A stretch of DNA of 64,000 nucleotides from CAYSCW01 sp964429795 (GCA_964429795.1 CAYSCW010000009.1:16302-80301), one strand, 5' to 3'; shown: positions 17,612 to 26,786, counted from the stretch's first letter. Notes: generated by a model not told the origin, from the letters alone. A program made the numbers and translations.

Positions 17612-19117
17612 CTATTTTTCGGGGATAATCTCACCCACGGTCCTGTGCTTCTTGACCAGATAAGTGTTGGCCACTCTCTTCACATCCTCTGCTGTAATGG
17701 CCCTGATCTCCTCGATCTGGTCAAACAACAGCTTCCAGTCTCCGAGCACCACATCCGCATAGGTGAGAAGGGCTGCCATGCGGGCATTGGACTTCATCTG
17801 ATTCAGGAGGTTCTTTACGGCATTCCGCTTGAACTTGGTAAGTTCCTCAGGAGTGACGAATTCGCTCTTTATCCTCCCGATTTCCTCATCGATGAGCTCC
17901 AGACATTCTGCCGAAGTGTGTCCTTTGGCAGGAACGGCATAGAAGGCGAACAGGTTGGAAAACTTATCGCCGGGAAATCCTGAAAGGCCCACGGCCGTTA
18001 CCGCAACCTTCTTCTCCTTGACCAAAACCTGGTAAAGCCGGGAGGAACGCCCCTGACCAAGGATGTTGGCCAAGGCTTCCAGGGGAGCATTGTCTTTGTG
18101 GCATGCGCTGGGAGTATGGTATCCGACGACGATTATAGGCTGGGATACGGCTTCCACAGTGACCCGTCTTTCCCCCCATTGTTCGGGCTCTGTGGTTCTC
18201 ACCGGTTCAGGCTTAGGACCGCTGGGAATGCGGCTAAAATAGAGGTCAGCCATCTGGAAGATCTCGTCTGGGGTGACGTCACCCACTATGCCCACGGTTA
18301 AATTGCTCGGCCCATAGTATTTTCTGAAATAGTTCTCCACATCTGTGCGAGTGATGTTTTGCAGGTCGGACATATGGCCAACAACAGAATGGTGGTAGGG
18401 ATGAGCCTTGAAGGCTGTGGCCAAGAAGTCCTCCAGCAGACGGCCCATAGGGCGAGTCTCCAAACCCAGCCTCCTCTCTTCCATAACCACATCTCTTTCC
18501 TTGTAAAATTCACGGAAAACAGGATTGAGGAAGCGATCCGATGTCATAGCCATCCAGAATTCCAACCTGTTGGAGGGCAGGCTGTTTATGTACTGTGTGG
18601 CATCATTGCTGGTATAGGCGTTAATACCGCGGTCTCCTTCTCTTCTCATCATATCGATAAATTCGTTTGTCACAACATATTCTTTGGCTTTCTGACGCAG
18701 GGATTCAAATCTCTGTTCCATCTCCGAAAGCTTTTCTTTGTCGGGCTCCGTTGCGGCTTTCTCTCTCTTGATTGCATCATAGAGTATATCCAGTTCCTCG
18801 AGTACCTCGGTTTCTGCCTCATAGTCTGTGACCCCCACGACCTTAGTTCCCTTGAAGGCCATATGTTCCAAAAGGTGGGATATCCCTGTTATCCCGTAGG
18901 ATTCGTTGGCCGCCCCGACATCAGCATAGACATGGAAAGAAACCACCGGAGCGTCGTGGCGCTCAAGGACGATGAACTTCATCCCATTCTTCAGGGCGTG
19001 GATCCTGACCTGGTTCTTGATCGCCTCGAATGTTTGAGGAAAGAGGGAAGGATTGAGCACGAGGATACCAGCGAGGATAAGAACAGCTATGAAGCATTGT
19101 CTTTTTCTTACCTGCAT
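17612..19117 (-). CDS. M16 family zinc peptidase, catalytic subunit
   Basis: A 501-residue periplasmic peptidase with a signal peptide and the inverted zinc motif HLLEH (His81, Glu84, His85, followed by MAFKGT). A glutamate-rich helix further on (DVVMEERRLGLETRPMGRLL) follows the NSLPSNRLEFW segment, as in the pitrilysin family. An insertion of charged coiled-coil character follows the motif (about residues 100-145). The region that carries the R/Y pair in complete M16 enzymes reads VLVKEKKVAVTAVGLSGF here and lacks it; the neighbour gene supplies it. AAAGGAG precedes the ATG. The two genes probably encode a mitochondrial-processing-peptidase-like heterodimer degrading peptides. Confidence 0.9.
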   Translation of the reverse strand: MQVRKRQCFIAVLILAGILVLNPSLFPQTFEAIKNQVRIHALKNGMKFIVLERHDAPVVSFHVYADVGAANESYGITGISHLLEHMAFKGTKVVGVTDYEAETEVLEELDILYDAIKREKAATEPDKEKLSEMEQRFESLRQKAKEYVVTNEFIDMMRREGDRGINAYTSNDATQYINSLPSNRLEFWMAMTSDRFLNPVFREFYKERDVVMEERRLGLETRPMGRLLEDFLATAFKAHPYHHSVVGHMSDLQNITRTDVENYFRKYYGPSNLTVGIVGDVTPDEIFQMADLYFSRIPSGPKPEPVRTTEPEQWGERRVTVEAVSQPIIVVGYHTPSACHKDNAPLEALANILGQGRSSRLYQVLVKEKKVAVTAVGLSGFPGDKFSNLFAFYAVPAKGHTSAECLELIDEEIGRIKSEFVTPEELTKFKRNAVKNLLNQMKSNARMAALLTYADVVLGDWKLLFDQIEEIRAITAEDVKRVANTYLVKKHRTVGEIIPEK

Positions 19118-19265
19118 TTTTTTCTCCTTTCTTAATGATTTTATTTAAAATGCGTGTTCAATGTTCCCTACAAGAAGGAAGTGGATCATTCTGCTCTCTT
19201 ACCCCTTAATCTGGCGATTCTGCGAGAGTCATATTTCCTACCCAAAAAACTTCAAAAGAATGAAT

Positions 19266-21029
19266 TCAGTCTTTTGTTTTTTTCAGTCCCAGCTCTTCGA
19301 GCTGCCTTTTATCAATTTCTGAGGGCGATCCGGTAAGAAGACAGAGGGCACTTGTGGTCTTGGGAAAAGGGATGACTTCTCTGATGGATTCCTCACCTGC
19401 AAGAATCATCACGATGCGGTCAAAACCTAAGGCGATTCCTCCATGAGGTGGAACTCCGTAGCGGAGGGCTTCCAAGAAAAACCCAAACTTATCCTCCACC
19501 TCTTTTTCTTTCAAGCCGAGAACCTTGAACACTCTTCTTTGGAGCTCCAGGCTATTGATTCGAATAGAGCCACCGCCAATCTCGACTCCGTTAAGGACCA
19601 GGTCGTAGGCTCTGGCTCTGACCCGAAGAGGCTCCTTCTCCAAAAACGACATATCTTCCTCATGAGGAGAGGTAAAGGGATGATGCATGGAAACCGGGCG
19701 ACGCTCCTTCTCGCTCCACTCGAAGAGTGGAAAATCTGTCACCCAGGCGAATTTGAAGATTTTCTCACTCCCTTGCTCCTGGGAGATGAAATCTTTCCTT
19801 ATTTCCCCTAGGACCTTTAAAGCAACATCTTTCTCATCAGCCACCAGGAAGACCAAATCCTCCTTCCCTGCCTTTAGGTTTTTCCAGACGCGGCTCATGC
19901 CCTCGGCAGCCATTTTCAGAGAAGACTTGAATCCATCTGTCTTTCTTATCCAGGTTATTCCTTTGGCTCCCAATTCTTGTGCTTTCTGATTGATCTTGTC
20001 CAGCCGGCTCCGGGAGAATGTGCCTCCTCCCCTCACCATCAATCCTTTCAGCACTCCGCCTGATGAGAGGGCGTCTCGGATGGTTTGAGAATCCAGGCCT
20101 GATTCCAGTTCTGTAAGATCCCGGATTTCCATCCCGTAGCGAAGATCTGGCTTATCTGTTCCATACTTTTCCATGCTCTCCTGGTAGGTGAGTCTGGGAA
20201 AAGGCCGCTCAATCTGGGCTCCAACAAGCTCAAAAACAGCTGCCATCAATCCCTCATTCAGTCGAGAAATATCTTCTTCCTTGACGAAGCTCATCTCGAC
20301 GTCGATCTGGGTAAACTCAGGCTGGCGGTCAGCTCTAAGATCCTCATCCCGGAAGCACCGGACGATCTGAAAATAGCGGTCAAATCCAGCGATCATCAGG
20401 ATCTGCTTGAAAAGCTGGGGCGACTGAGGAAGGGCGTAGAAGCGGCCCTTGTACATCCGGCTGGGAACCAGGTAATCCCTTGCCCCTTCAGGAGTGGATT
20501 TGGTCAAAAAGGGAGTTTCTATTTCCAAAAATCCATTTTCGCTCAAGAAATTGCGAACACAGAGGGCTGTCTGGTGGCGAAGCTTGACGTTGTGCTGCAG
20601 AGAGGGGCGCCTCATATCCAGATACCTGTATTTGAACCGTAGCTCTTCTGAGGCCTGCGGCGGATCGGCAATAACAAAGGGAGGGACCTCGGCTATGCTA
20701 AGTAATTTTAAATCCTCTGCTTCAACTTCGACCTCTCCTGTAGGGAGATCGGGATTGCGAGCCTGTTGTGCCCGTCTCTTCACCACTCCCTTTACAGCTA
20801 ATACATTTTCTGCCCTGATCTTTTTGGCCTCTCTGAGAAGCTCCTTGTTGCTGGATGGGAAGACCACCTGGATCATCCCTTCCCTGTCCCTCAGGTCGAT
20901 AAAAACCAAATTCCCTAAGTCCCTGTGTCTGTGAACCCAGCCCATAAGGATCACTTCTTGACCCTCATGTTCCAGGCGGAGTTTACCGCAATAGGTTGTC
21001 CTCTGCCAGTCGGATTTTTTGGCTCCCAT
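19266..21029 (-). CDS. aspS: Aspartyl-tRNA synthetase
   Basis: A 587-residue bacterial-type AspRS that attaches aspartate to tRNA-Asp in the cytoplasm. An N-terminal OB anticodon-binding domain (EVILMGWVHRHRDLGNLVFI) is followed by class II core motif 2 (FRDEDLRADRQPEFTQID), the bacterial GAD insertion in the middle and motif 3 (GVPPHGGIALGFDRIVMIL). Length is normal. AAAGGA precedes the ATG. It follows hisS with a ten-base gap on the same strand, so the two synthetases and accA upstream form one operon. Whether it also charges tRNA-Asn cannot be told from the sequence. Confidence 0.97.
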   Translation of the reverse strand: MGAKKSDWQRTTYCGKLRLEHEGQEVILMGWVHRHRDLGNLVFIDLRDREGMIQVVFPSSNKELLREAKKIRAENVLAVKGVVKRRAQQARNPDLPTGEVEVEAEDLKLLSIAEVPPFVIADPPQASEELRFKYRYLDMRRPSLQHNVKLRHQTALCVRNFLSENGFLEIETPFLTKSTPEGARDYLVPSRMYKGRFYALPQSPQLFKQILMIAGFDRYFQIVRCFRDEDLRADRQPEFTQIDVEMSFVKEEDISRLNEGLMAAVFELVGAQIERPFPRLTYQESMEKYGTDKPDLRYGMEIRDLTELESGLDSQTIRDALSSGGVLKGLMVRGGGTFSRSRLDKINQKAQELGAKGITWIRKTDGFKSSLKMAAEGMSRVWKNLKAGKEDLVFLVADEKDVALKVLGEIRKDFISQEQGSEKIFKFAWVTDFPLFEWSEKERRPVSMHHPFTSPHEEDMSFLEKEPLRVRARAYDLVLNGVEIGGGSIRINSLELQRRVFKVLGLKEKEVEDKFGFFLEALRYGVPPHGGIALGFDRIVMILAGEESIREVIPFPKTTSALCLLTGSPSEIDKRQLEELGLKKTKD

Positions 21030-21039
21030 GGGTTCCTTT

Positions 21040-22302
21040 CTATCGCGAAGATAATGATTCTTTGCGGATGATGTTCGTAATCTCCTCCCGGCTGGCTCCT
21101 CTCTGCTTCCCTGTGACCATGTTTTTCAACTGGTATTTTCCCTTCTCAAGTTCCTCTTCGCCAACGATCAGGACCCAGCTTGCGCCCAATTTGTTGGCCC
21201 GGCCCATCTGGCTCCTGATGCTTCTCTTCTTGTATTCAATCAGACATTCGATTCCTTCCCGACGCAGAAAGCGGGCCAGAGCCATCCCCTGCCTCTGAGC
21301 TTCCTGACCCAGGAAGGCCAGGTACACAAAATTCTCTTCCTCTTTGATGACAGGGACAAGAGAAAGAAGCCTTTCCATCCCCAAGGCAAACCCGATAGCG
21401 CACTTATCAGGGCCACCAAACTCTTTCATCATATCATCATACCTTCCTCCACCAAGAATGGCATCTTGAGCGCCCAGTTTGGAGGAGATGATTTCGAAAG
21501 TGGTTCTGGTGTAATAATCTATTCCTCGAACCAAGCGTGGCTCGATGGCATAAGAGATGTTGTAAAAATCCAGATAAGAACGGAATCGGCGGAAGTGTTC
21601 CTCGCATTCCATACAAAGATAGTCTGTAATCTGGGGAAATTTCTGGGAGACTTCCTGGCAGGTCTCAACCTTACAGTCAAATATTCTCAAGGGATTGGTG
21701 GAGATCTTTCTCTGGCAGTCCACACAGAGGATCTCTCTTGCTTTCTCAGCCTCCCCCCTTAATTCCACAAGGTAAGAGGGGCGACACTTCCTGCAGCCGA
21801 CAGAATTGACCAGTATCTCCCGATCAGCGACATTGAGCAGTTCCAGCAGATAATCTCCCATCTCCACGATCTCGGCATCTACGGCAGGATCTTCCTCACC
21901 GAAGACTTCGATGTCCATCTGATGAAACTGGCGGTAGCGGCCCTTCTGTGGCTTGTCGTAGCGGAACATGGGCCCGATATAGTAAAACCGCAATGGTTGG
22001 GGCTGAAGATAGAGTCTGTGTTCGATGATGGAACGGACAATGGAAGGCGTGTACTCAGGCCGCAGCGTCAGGGACCGACCTCCTTTATCCACGAAGGTGT
22101 ACATCTCCTTGATAACGATGTCAGAGGTCTGCCCAGTCCCTTTCTCAAAAAGCTCCGTGGCTTCAAAAACAGGAGTCCTTATCTCCCTGTATCCGTAGAG
22201 TTCAAAAATGCGTTTGGCTACGGCCTCCACATGCTGCCATTTTCTGGCTTCTTGAGGAAGGATATCTTTGGTGCCCTTGATGGAAGAGATCTCTTTTTTC
22301 AT
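21040..22302 (-). CDS. hisS: Histidyl-tRNA synthetase
   Basis: A 420-residue class II synthetase for tRNA-His. Visible elements are IKGTKDILPQEARKW at the N-terminus, motif 2 (RFYYIGPMFRYDKPQKGR), the HisA motif (RGIDYYTRTTFEI), motif 3 (CAIGFALGMERL) and the C-terminal alpha/beta anticodon-binding domain. Four cysteines in two pairs around residues 165-190 (CRKC, CVDC) and two more further on form a probable zinc site, seen in some HisRS. Its ATG overlaps the accA stop (ATGA), indicating translational coupling. Confidence 0.97.
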   Translation of the reverse strand: MKKEISSIKGTKDILPQEARKWQHVEAVAKRIFELYGYREIRTPVFEATELFEKGTGQTSDIVIKEMYTFVDKGGRSLTLRPEYTPSIVRSIIEHRLYLQPQPLRFYYIGPMFRYDKPQKGRYRQFHQMDIEVFGEEDPAVDAEIVEMGDYLLELLNVADREILVNSVGCRKCRPSYLVELRGEAEKAREILCVDCQRKISTNPLRIFDCKVETCQEVSQKFPQITDYLCMECEEHFRRFRSYLDFYNISYAIEPRLVRGIDYYTRTTFEIISSKLGAQDAILGGGRYDDMMKEFGGPDKCAIGFALGMERLLSLVPVIKEEENFVYLAFLGQEAQRQGMALARFLRREGIECLIEYKKRSIRSQMGRANKLGASWVLIVGEEELEKGKYQLKNMVTGKQRGASREEITNIIRKESLSSR

Positions 22303-23255
22303 TTTTCCTCAAAAATTCCAATCTTTCGGTATTTCTGATATCTCTCGCTCATCCGCTCTTCTGGAGTTTTCTGTTCCAGCTTCTTCAAGGTCAAGTTCAG
22401 CTGCTTATCCACATTCTTGAATGTCTGTTCAGGATCGACATGCGCCCCTCCAGGCGGCTCGGGAATAATCTTGTCGATTATGCCCAAATCCATCAGATCC
22501 TGAGCCCGGATTTTCAGGTTCTCTGCGGCTTTGGCCGCCGCACTCTGATCCCTCCATAGGATCGCCGCACATCCTTCAGGAGAGATGACCGAATAGAAGG
22601 AATTTTCCAGCATTAAAATCGCGTCTCCAACACCTATAGCCAGGGCACCTCCGCTTCCTCCCTCTCCGATGACGACATTGACAATGGGAATTTGTAGTTT
22701 GGAAATTTCCTTTAAGTTGCAGGCAATCGCCTCTGCCTGGCCCCGTTCTTCTGCCTCTATGCCTGGATAAGCTCCTGGCGTGTCGATCAGGGTGACGATC
22801 GGAAATCCGTACTTTTCTGCCAGCTTCATCATCCGAATGGCTTTCCGGTAGCCCTCGGGTGCAGGTTGACCAAAGTTGCGATCGATTCTCTCTCTTGTTG
22901 TGCGTCCTTTCTGATGACCGATGAAAGCCGTTGTCCGCCCTCTGTAGAAGCCCAATCCGGCGACTATAGCAGGATCATCACCTGCCCGACGGTCGCCGTG
23001 CATCTCCATGAAATCGTTAGTTAGATATCCTATATAATCAAGAGTGTACGGCCTCTGAGGATGGCGGGCGATTTGAACGATATGCAAAGGAGTCAGCCGA
23101 GGCTTGATTTGTTCCCATTCTTTCTCGATCTCTCCCTGGAGTTGGGCAATCCTTTCCTTTTGCTCCTCCTCCTCACTCTCTTTAATTTTATCTATTTCTT
23201 CTTTGAGAAGGAGAATTCTCTTCTCCAGTTGGTGAAAATCTATCCCTTTATTCAT
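22299..23255 (-). CDS. accA: Acetyl-CoA carboxylase carboxyltransferase subunit alpha
   Basis: A 318-residue AccA that, with AccD, transfers the carboxyl group from biotin to acetyl-CoA in the first step of fatty acid synthesis. It has the usual coiled N-terminus (LEKRILLLKEEIDKIKESEE), then ARHPQRPYTLDYI, the glycine-rich CoA-binding segment IGEGGSGGALAIGVGD and the end region SPEGCAAILWRD. Length is typical. It is the first gene of accA-hisS-aspS. AccD, AccB and AccC are not in this window. Start codon ATG with a weak upstream GAGCAG. Confidence 0.96.
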   Translation of the reverse strand: MNKGIDFHQLEKRILLLKEEIDKIKESEEEEQKERIAQLQGEIEKEWEQIKPRLTPLHIVQIARHPQRPYTLDYIGYLTNDFMEMHGDRRAGDDPAIVAGLGFYRGRTTAFIGHQKGRTTRERIDRNFGQPAPEGYRKAIRMMKLAEKYGFPIVTLIDTPGAYPGIEAEERGQAEAIACNLKEISKLQIPIVNVVIGEGGSGGALAIGVGDAILMLENSFYSVISPEGCAAILWRDQSAAAKAAENLKIRAQDLMDLGIIDKIIPEPPGGAHVDPEQTFKNVDKQLNLTLKKLEQKTPEERMSERYQKYRKIGIFEEK

Positions 23256-23469
23256 CTGCTCAAGACTTTAAGAATTTTACCAGACTATTCTATAGACATG
23301 CTCAAGACGATGTCAAGTGTCTTTCAACAGGTGAATTTTTCTAATTTGCTGATAATAAATAAATTGTTAGCTTTAATGTCTCTCCTCAACCTAAAATATC
23401 CCAAACAATTCAACCATACGGGATGGAAAAAGCCGTTTGAAATACTTGGAGTAAGGACTTAGGATTCTT

Positions 23470-23661
23470 CTAACTCTTACCTTCTAGGAACGCAACGAGG
23501 TCTTCTTCATTGGCCCACCACCGTCTTCCAATCTTCTGAGCCTTGATTTTCCCTGTTTGTACCAGCTTCAGAGCCGTCACTTTGGAGATTTGGAGCTTCT
23601 CCTGGATATCCTTCAAGGAGTATTGATAGATGATTTTGCTTCCTAACCAGATAGATCTCAT
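23470..23661 (-). CDS. Small excisionase/MerR-type helix-turn-helix protein
   Basis: A 63-residue protein whose core (YSLKDIQEKLQISKVTALKL, then VQTGKIKAQKIGRRWWANEEDLVAFLE) is the winged HTH_17 domain of excisionases and small DNA-binding adaptors. No integrase or att-like repeat is nearby, so it is probably a chromosomal regulator. Only a weak GGATAA precedes the ATG. The flanking spacers 23256-23469 and 23662-23877 are AT-rich; the second has an inverted repeat AATTTTCC/GGAAAATT near 23745 without a T-run. Confidence 0.7.
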   Translation of the reverse strand: MRSIWLGSKIIYQYSLKDIQEKLQISKVTALKLVQTGKIKAQKIGRRWWANEEDLVAFLEGKS

Positions 23662-23877
23662 TTTATTATCCTTAATTATACTTTTATTTTCTTTATTATA
23701 ATAAAATATACCAATAAATTGTCAAGTCATTTCTTAAGGAACAATTTTCCTCGCTGGGGAAAATTAACTTGCTGACGAGCTCCTGCCCTTTCCCTATCAC
23801 GGATGTGCATTTTGAGGCTGCTGCCCCTTGTCCTCAGGGAAAACGGAGGTTTTTACCACATGTAAGATTATGTGCTT

Positions 23878-24168
23878 TTAGAAGCCGGTTTTTAGCACTT
23901 CCAATTTTTGTGCAGGGATAAGGATGGCCTTAAGGTCCCCCTGAGCATCTGTCTGCAGCTCAATCTTTATGCCTCCAAGCTCCAGCATAAGCGAGCAAGG
24001 TGCTCCCTCTTGGGATTCGAGGGTAAAAGGAACTTCAAGCTGGGGGATGATGTAGGCCGAAAGCTCGATCCTTTCCTCAAGATCACAGCGATATTTTTTT
24101 GCCAAAACTAGATAGGGAGAAAATATGGGGTTAGGCAGAAGGAAGAGGAAAAGAATTTTCTTGGACAC
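23878..24168 (-). CDS. Hypothetical exported protein, 96 aa
   Basis: A short frame starting with GTG. A hydrophobic N-terminus (KILFLFLLPNPIFSPYLVLA) could be a signal peptide, followed by about 70 residues that read as two or three beta strands (QLEVPFTLESQE, CSLMLELGGIKIELQTD, KAILIPAQKLEV). It follows the YbjQ-like gene by 21 bases on the same strand, so it is the last member of the sigma/anti-sigma/YbjQ unit. No family is recognised. Confidence 0.45.
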   Translation of the reverse strand: MSKKILFLFLLPNPIFSPYLVLAKKYRCDLEERIELSAYIIPQLEVPFTLESQEGAPCSLMLELGGIKIELQTDAQGDLKAILIPAQKLEVLKTGF

Positions 24169-24189
24169 CCCGAGCTGCTTCTCTATCTT

Positions 24190-24504
24190 TTATTCGACGA
24201 TAACCGCTGTACCGTAGGCCAAAATTTCAGAGGCACTCTGCATGATCATTGATGTGGTAAAGCGCACGCTGATGATGGCATTGGCTCCCAGACTCTCTGC
24301 TTCCTCGATCATCCGGTCGAGGGCCTGTTCCCTTGATTCAGCCATCATCTTGGTATAATCGCGAATCTCTCCTCCCACTATGTTCCGCAGAAAAGCGGAA
24401 ATATCGCGTCCCAGATGACGGGCCCGGATTGTATTTCCGCGGACGAGGCCCAGATTTTTTTTTATCGTCTTCCCAGGAACAAAATCCGTGGTCACCAGAA
24501 TCAT
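24190..24504 (-). CDS. YbjQ/UPF0145 family protein
   Basis: A 104-residue protein with the hallmarks of UPF0145: a strand-rich start (MILVTTDFVPGKTIKKNLGL), then VRGNTIRARHLGRDI, a helix (ESREQALDRMIEEAESLGAN) and AIISVRFTTSM with EILAYGTAV at the end. The family forms pentameric assemblies and is described as a putative heavy-metal-binding domain; its function is uncertain. The ATG overlaps the stop of the upstream anti-sigma gene (ATGA), which implies coupled translation and a shared role in the response. Confidence 0.88.
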   Translation of the reverse strand: MILVTTDFVPGKTIKKNLGLVRGNTIRARHLGRDISAFLRNIVGGEIRDYTKMMAESREQALDRMIEEAESLGANAIISVRFTTSMIMQSASEILAYGTAVIVE

Positions 24505-24947
24505 TTTTCAACCTCCTTATACCTTTCCCTTTTGCGGACAAAAAGCCGCTCCCTCAGGAGAGAAACCAGTAAAACCACGATTCCTGCCATAGACGCCAGT
24601 ATCCCCACCTTCAGGAGGAGGGGAGTGGCAGAGTCGTGTATAATCCCTTCCACCGCTTTGTAACCGCCGAAAAAGAGTAGAATGATCGCTCCGATGGAGA
24701 GCAGAATCCATCCGATTCTCCTTTCAAGGCGGTTATAAACAGAGGTCCAATAAATTTGCCAGATTTCCTTAGGAGGCTCTTTAAGCTCCATCTTGCTCAT
24801 CGCTTCCTCCAATTTTCCCATCTCCTCGAATTCCTTGCGGCATTCCGGACATTCCTCAAGATGTCTCTTCAATGTCCTTTTGTTCTCCTCATCCAGCTCT
24901 CCATCATAATAGGAGGAAATGAGTTCTTTGATCTTTTGATGTTCCAT
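24501..24947 (-). CDS. Zinc-finger anti-sigma factor (zf-HC2), two membrane helices
   Basis: The N-terminal domain has the zinc anti-sigma signature (SSYYDGELDEENKRTLKRHL, then HLEECPECRKEF, HxxxCxxC). Two hydrophobic helices follow (IGWILLSIGAIILLFFGG and LLLKVGILASMAGIVVLLVS), then a basic cytoplasmic tail. It would hold the sigma factor encoded just upstream (gap of five bases) inactive at the membrane. AGGTGA lies seven bases before its ATG, overlapping the sigma stop codon, so expression is coupled. The signal it responds to is not evident. Confidence 0.9.
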   Translation of the reverse strand: MEHQKIKELISSYYDGELDEENKRTLKRHLEECPECRKEFEEMGKLEEAMSKMELKEPPKEIWQIYWTSVYNRLERRIGWILLSIGAIILLFFGGYKAVEGIIHDSATPLLLKVGILASMAGIVVLLVSLLRERLFVRKRERYKEVEK

Positions 24948-24952
24948 TCAAA

Positions 24953-25510
24953 TCACCTAAGATTTTCCTGTTCTGAGCCCAAGTATTTTGCCACGATTTC
25001 CTTGAGCTTTCTCTTGGCATAATAAAGAGAGGACATAACCGACCCAATGGGCTTGCCTGTCATCTCTGAAAGCTCCCGATAGGAAAGCTGTTGGAAATAA
25101 CGAAGGATGATGACTTCCCTCTGCTCGAAGGGAAGCTTGGCTATGGCCTTCCCTAGCGCCTCCCGAATTTCTGCATTCTGTCTTTCATCCTGGGAAGCTT
25201 CGGTTCCTTCCAGGGGAACTTCGCTGCGTTTTTTCTTCTTCCTTAAATAATCGAGGCAAAGGTTCTTCATCAGCTTGTAGAACCAGGGAAAGAAAGCCTT
25301 CTCTGTGTCAAATCTTTTGATCTTGCGGAAGGCCTTGATGAAGGCCTCTTGAGAAAGGTCAAGGGCATCCTGGTGGTTGTGAACAAAACCGAGGGTGATA
25401 TAATAGGCCGACTTCATGTATTTCTTGACGATTTCTCCATAAGCTTCTCTGTTTCCCTTCTTGACCAGCTCAAGGATTTCTCTCTCAGAGAGGATTTTTT
25501 CTGCTCTCAT
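24953..25510 (-). CDS. ECF-family RNA polymerase sigma factor (second system)
   Basis: A sigma-70 region 2/4 protein: region 2 has HNHQDALDLSQEAFIKAFRK and then FFPWFYKLMKNLCLDYLRKK; region 4 has LPFEQREVIILRYFQQLSYR and MTGKPIGSVMSSLYYAKRKL. The start at 25510 fits family length and has GGAG eleven bases before; an in-frame ATG at 25567 with a GGAGAAG site is the alternative. It is followed by its zf-HC2 anti-sigma, a YbjQ-like protein and a small exported protein. The GGAATAA/GTCTAA element of the first system is not seen upstream, so the two sigma factors probably use different promoters. Confidence 0.9.
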   Translation of the reverse strand: MRAEKILSEREILELVKKGNREAYGEIVKKYMKSAYYITLGFVHNHQDALDLSQEAFIKAFRKIKRFDTEKAFFPWFYKLMKNLCLDYLRKKKKRSEVPLEGTEASQDERQNAEIREALGKAIAKLPFEQREVIILRYFQQLSYRELSEMTGKPIGSVMSSLYYAKRKLKEIVAKYLGSEQENLR

Positions 25511-25613
25511 TTCAACCCATACTCCACATAACGCGGCCTTTCTTTCCATGGCTCTCTCTCTGGCCATCTTTTCTCTTCTCCGTTTACCACTACTGTTTCT
25601 CTGGCGGATTTAT

Positions 25614-26360
25614 TCATTTTTCTCTCTTCTTCATCCTCTGCCTGACAACCTCGTAGAAAAAAACCGATGCAGCCGAAGCCACGTTGAGCGAAGTGATCTG
25701 ACCGAGGAGAGGGATGGAGAGAATCTTATCACATTTTTTTCTCACTAAGGGCCTTAGCCCTTTCCCTTCAGAACCGAAGACCAAAGCGATGGGAAGGGTG
25801 AAGTCAAACTCATACCAGAGTCCTGGTCTCCCCCCTTCTGCCCCCACTATCCATAATCCCTTCTTTTTTAAATCATCCATGGTTTGAGCTAAATTTTTCA
25901 CTCTGGTTACCTTGATATGCTCCAATGCCCCCGCTGAAACAGAGCGGACAACTGCTGTCAGGCCTACGGACCTTCTTTCGGGAAGAACGATGCCATCCAC
26001 TCCAGAGCCTTCTGCAGACCGGATAATGGCCCCCAAATTCTGGGGGTCCTCGACTCCATCAAGCAGAACCAGGAAGGAAACTTTCGAAGGAGCCAGGATG
26101 ACTGAAAGTGGCGTGTACTCTTTTGCCGCAATAAACGCCACCGCACCCTGGTGGTTTCGCTCGATCCGGTCAAGGCTTTTCTTGGGGACGAAGAGAAGTG
26201 GGATGTCATTGGCCTTTGCCTCCCGGATGAGCTCGCCCAGTCTTGCGGGCCCTTTCTCCTTCTGAATCCATATCTTGTTGATGCGCATGGGAGATCGACG
26301 GGCTGCTTCCAAGAGGGAATTGAGGCGGCTGATCCTATCCAATTCTTTATTGGTTTTCAC
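25614..26360 (-). CDS. rlmB: SpoU/TrmH family rRNA 2'-O-methyltransferase (RlmB-like)
   Basis: A 248-residue SPOUT methyltransferase that probably methylates the ribose of a 23S rRNA guanosine (RlmB role). The N-terminal substrate-binding domain (about residues 1-90) precedes the knotted catalytic domain with motif 1 (LDGVEDPQNLGAIIRSAEGS), motif 2 (ALVFGSEGKGLRPLVRKKCD) and motif 3 (IPLLGQITSLNVASAASVFF). The start codon is GTG. Other SpoU enzymes act on tRNA, so the exact target is inferred. It is upstream of the second sigma gene on the same strand. Confidence 0.85.
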   Translation of the reverse strand: MKTNKELDRISRLNSLLEAARRSPMRINKIWIQKEKGPARLGELIREAKANDIPLLFVPKKSLDRIERNHQGAVAFIAAKEYTPLSVILAPSKVSFLVLLDGVEDPQNLGAIIRSAEGSGVDGIVLPERRSVGLTAVVRSVSAGALEHIKVTRVKNLAQTMDDLKKKGLWIVGAEGGRPGLWYEFDFTLPIALVFGSEGKGLRPLVRKKCDKILSIPLLGQITSLNVASAASVFFYEVVRQRMKKREK

Positions 26361-26547
26361 AGGTTTTATTTCCGATATAATCTATATCACAACCGAGGAA
26401 CATTTCAAACGCTGAACACCTTGCAAAGGACGCAGCATGTCTATTCGGATGCCATAAATGCCGGTTCATTTTCAGTGTGATAGACTTATTTCTGCATATT
26501 TAGAGGCGAAATTTGTGCTGTTTTCACCCGATCAAGAAAAGGAATAA

Positions 26548-26705
26548 GGTTTTGATGTCTATGGCCTCGATCAGAAAACTTTTAAATCCCAACGAGATAA
26601 ATGGCTGGAACTCTGGAAAAAGGAATTATTAACTGGGGCCATACGGATGTCCTATCGGGCAATGCTTTGTCATATTTCATCACGAATAAAATCGTTGAAA
26701 TCTAA
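26548..26705 (+). pseudogene. Coding-like relic, possibly the end of an alpha/beta hydrolase
   Basis: Two overlapping plus-strand frames are protein-like: GFDVYGLDQKTFKSQRDKW from 26548, and, one frame away, GIINWGHTDVLSGNALSYF then ITNKIVEI ending at TAA 26703-26705. The second resembles the terminal GHxDxLxGxxA...I segment of some alpha/beta hydrolases. There is no start codon or ribosome site. The rest of 26361-26786 shows nothing clear. Confidence 0.25.
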
Positions 26706-26786
26706 TCATTTAAAGAATGGACCAAATCTGCATCGAAATGGAAAAGACGTTCTGTAATAGAGATGCGATCGGCAACAAAGTTCCGC

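Noticed and set aside
16680..19135. Plus-strand frames opposite the M16 pair
   Set aside because: Antisense to clearly coding, motif-bearing genes.
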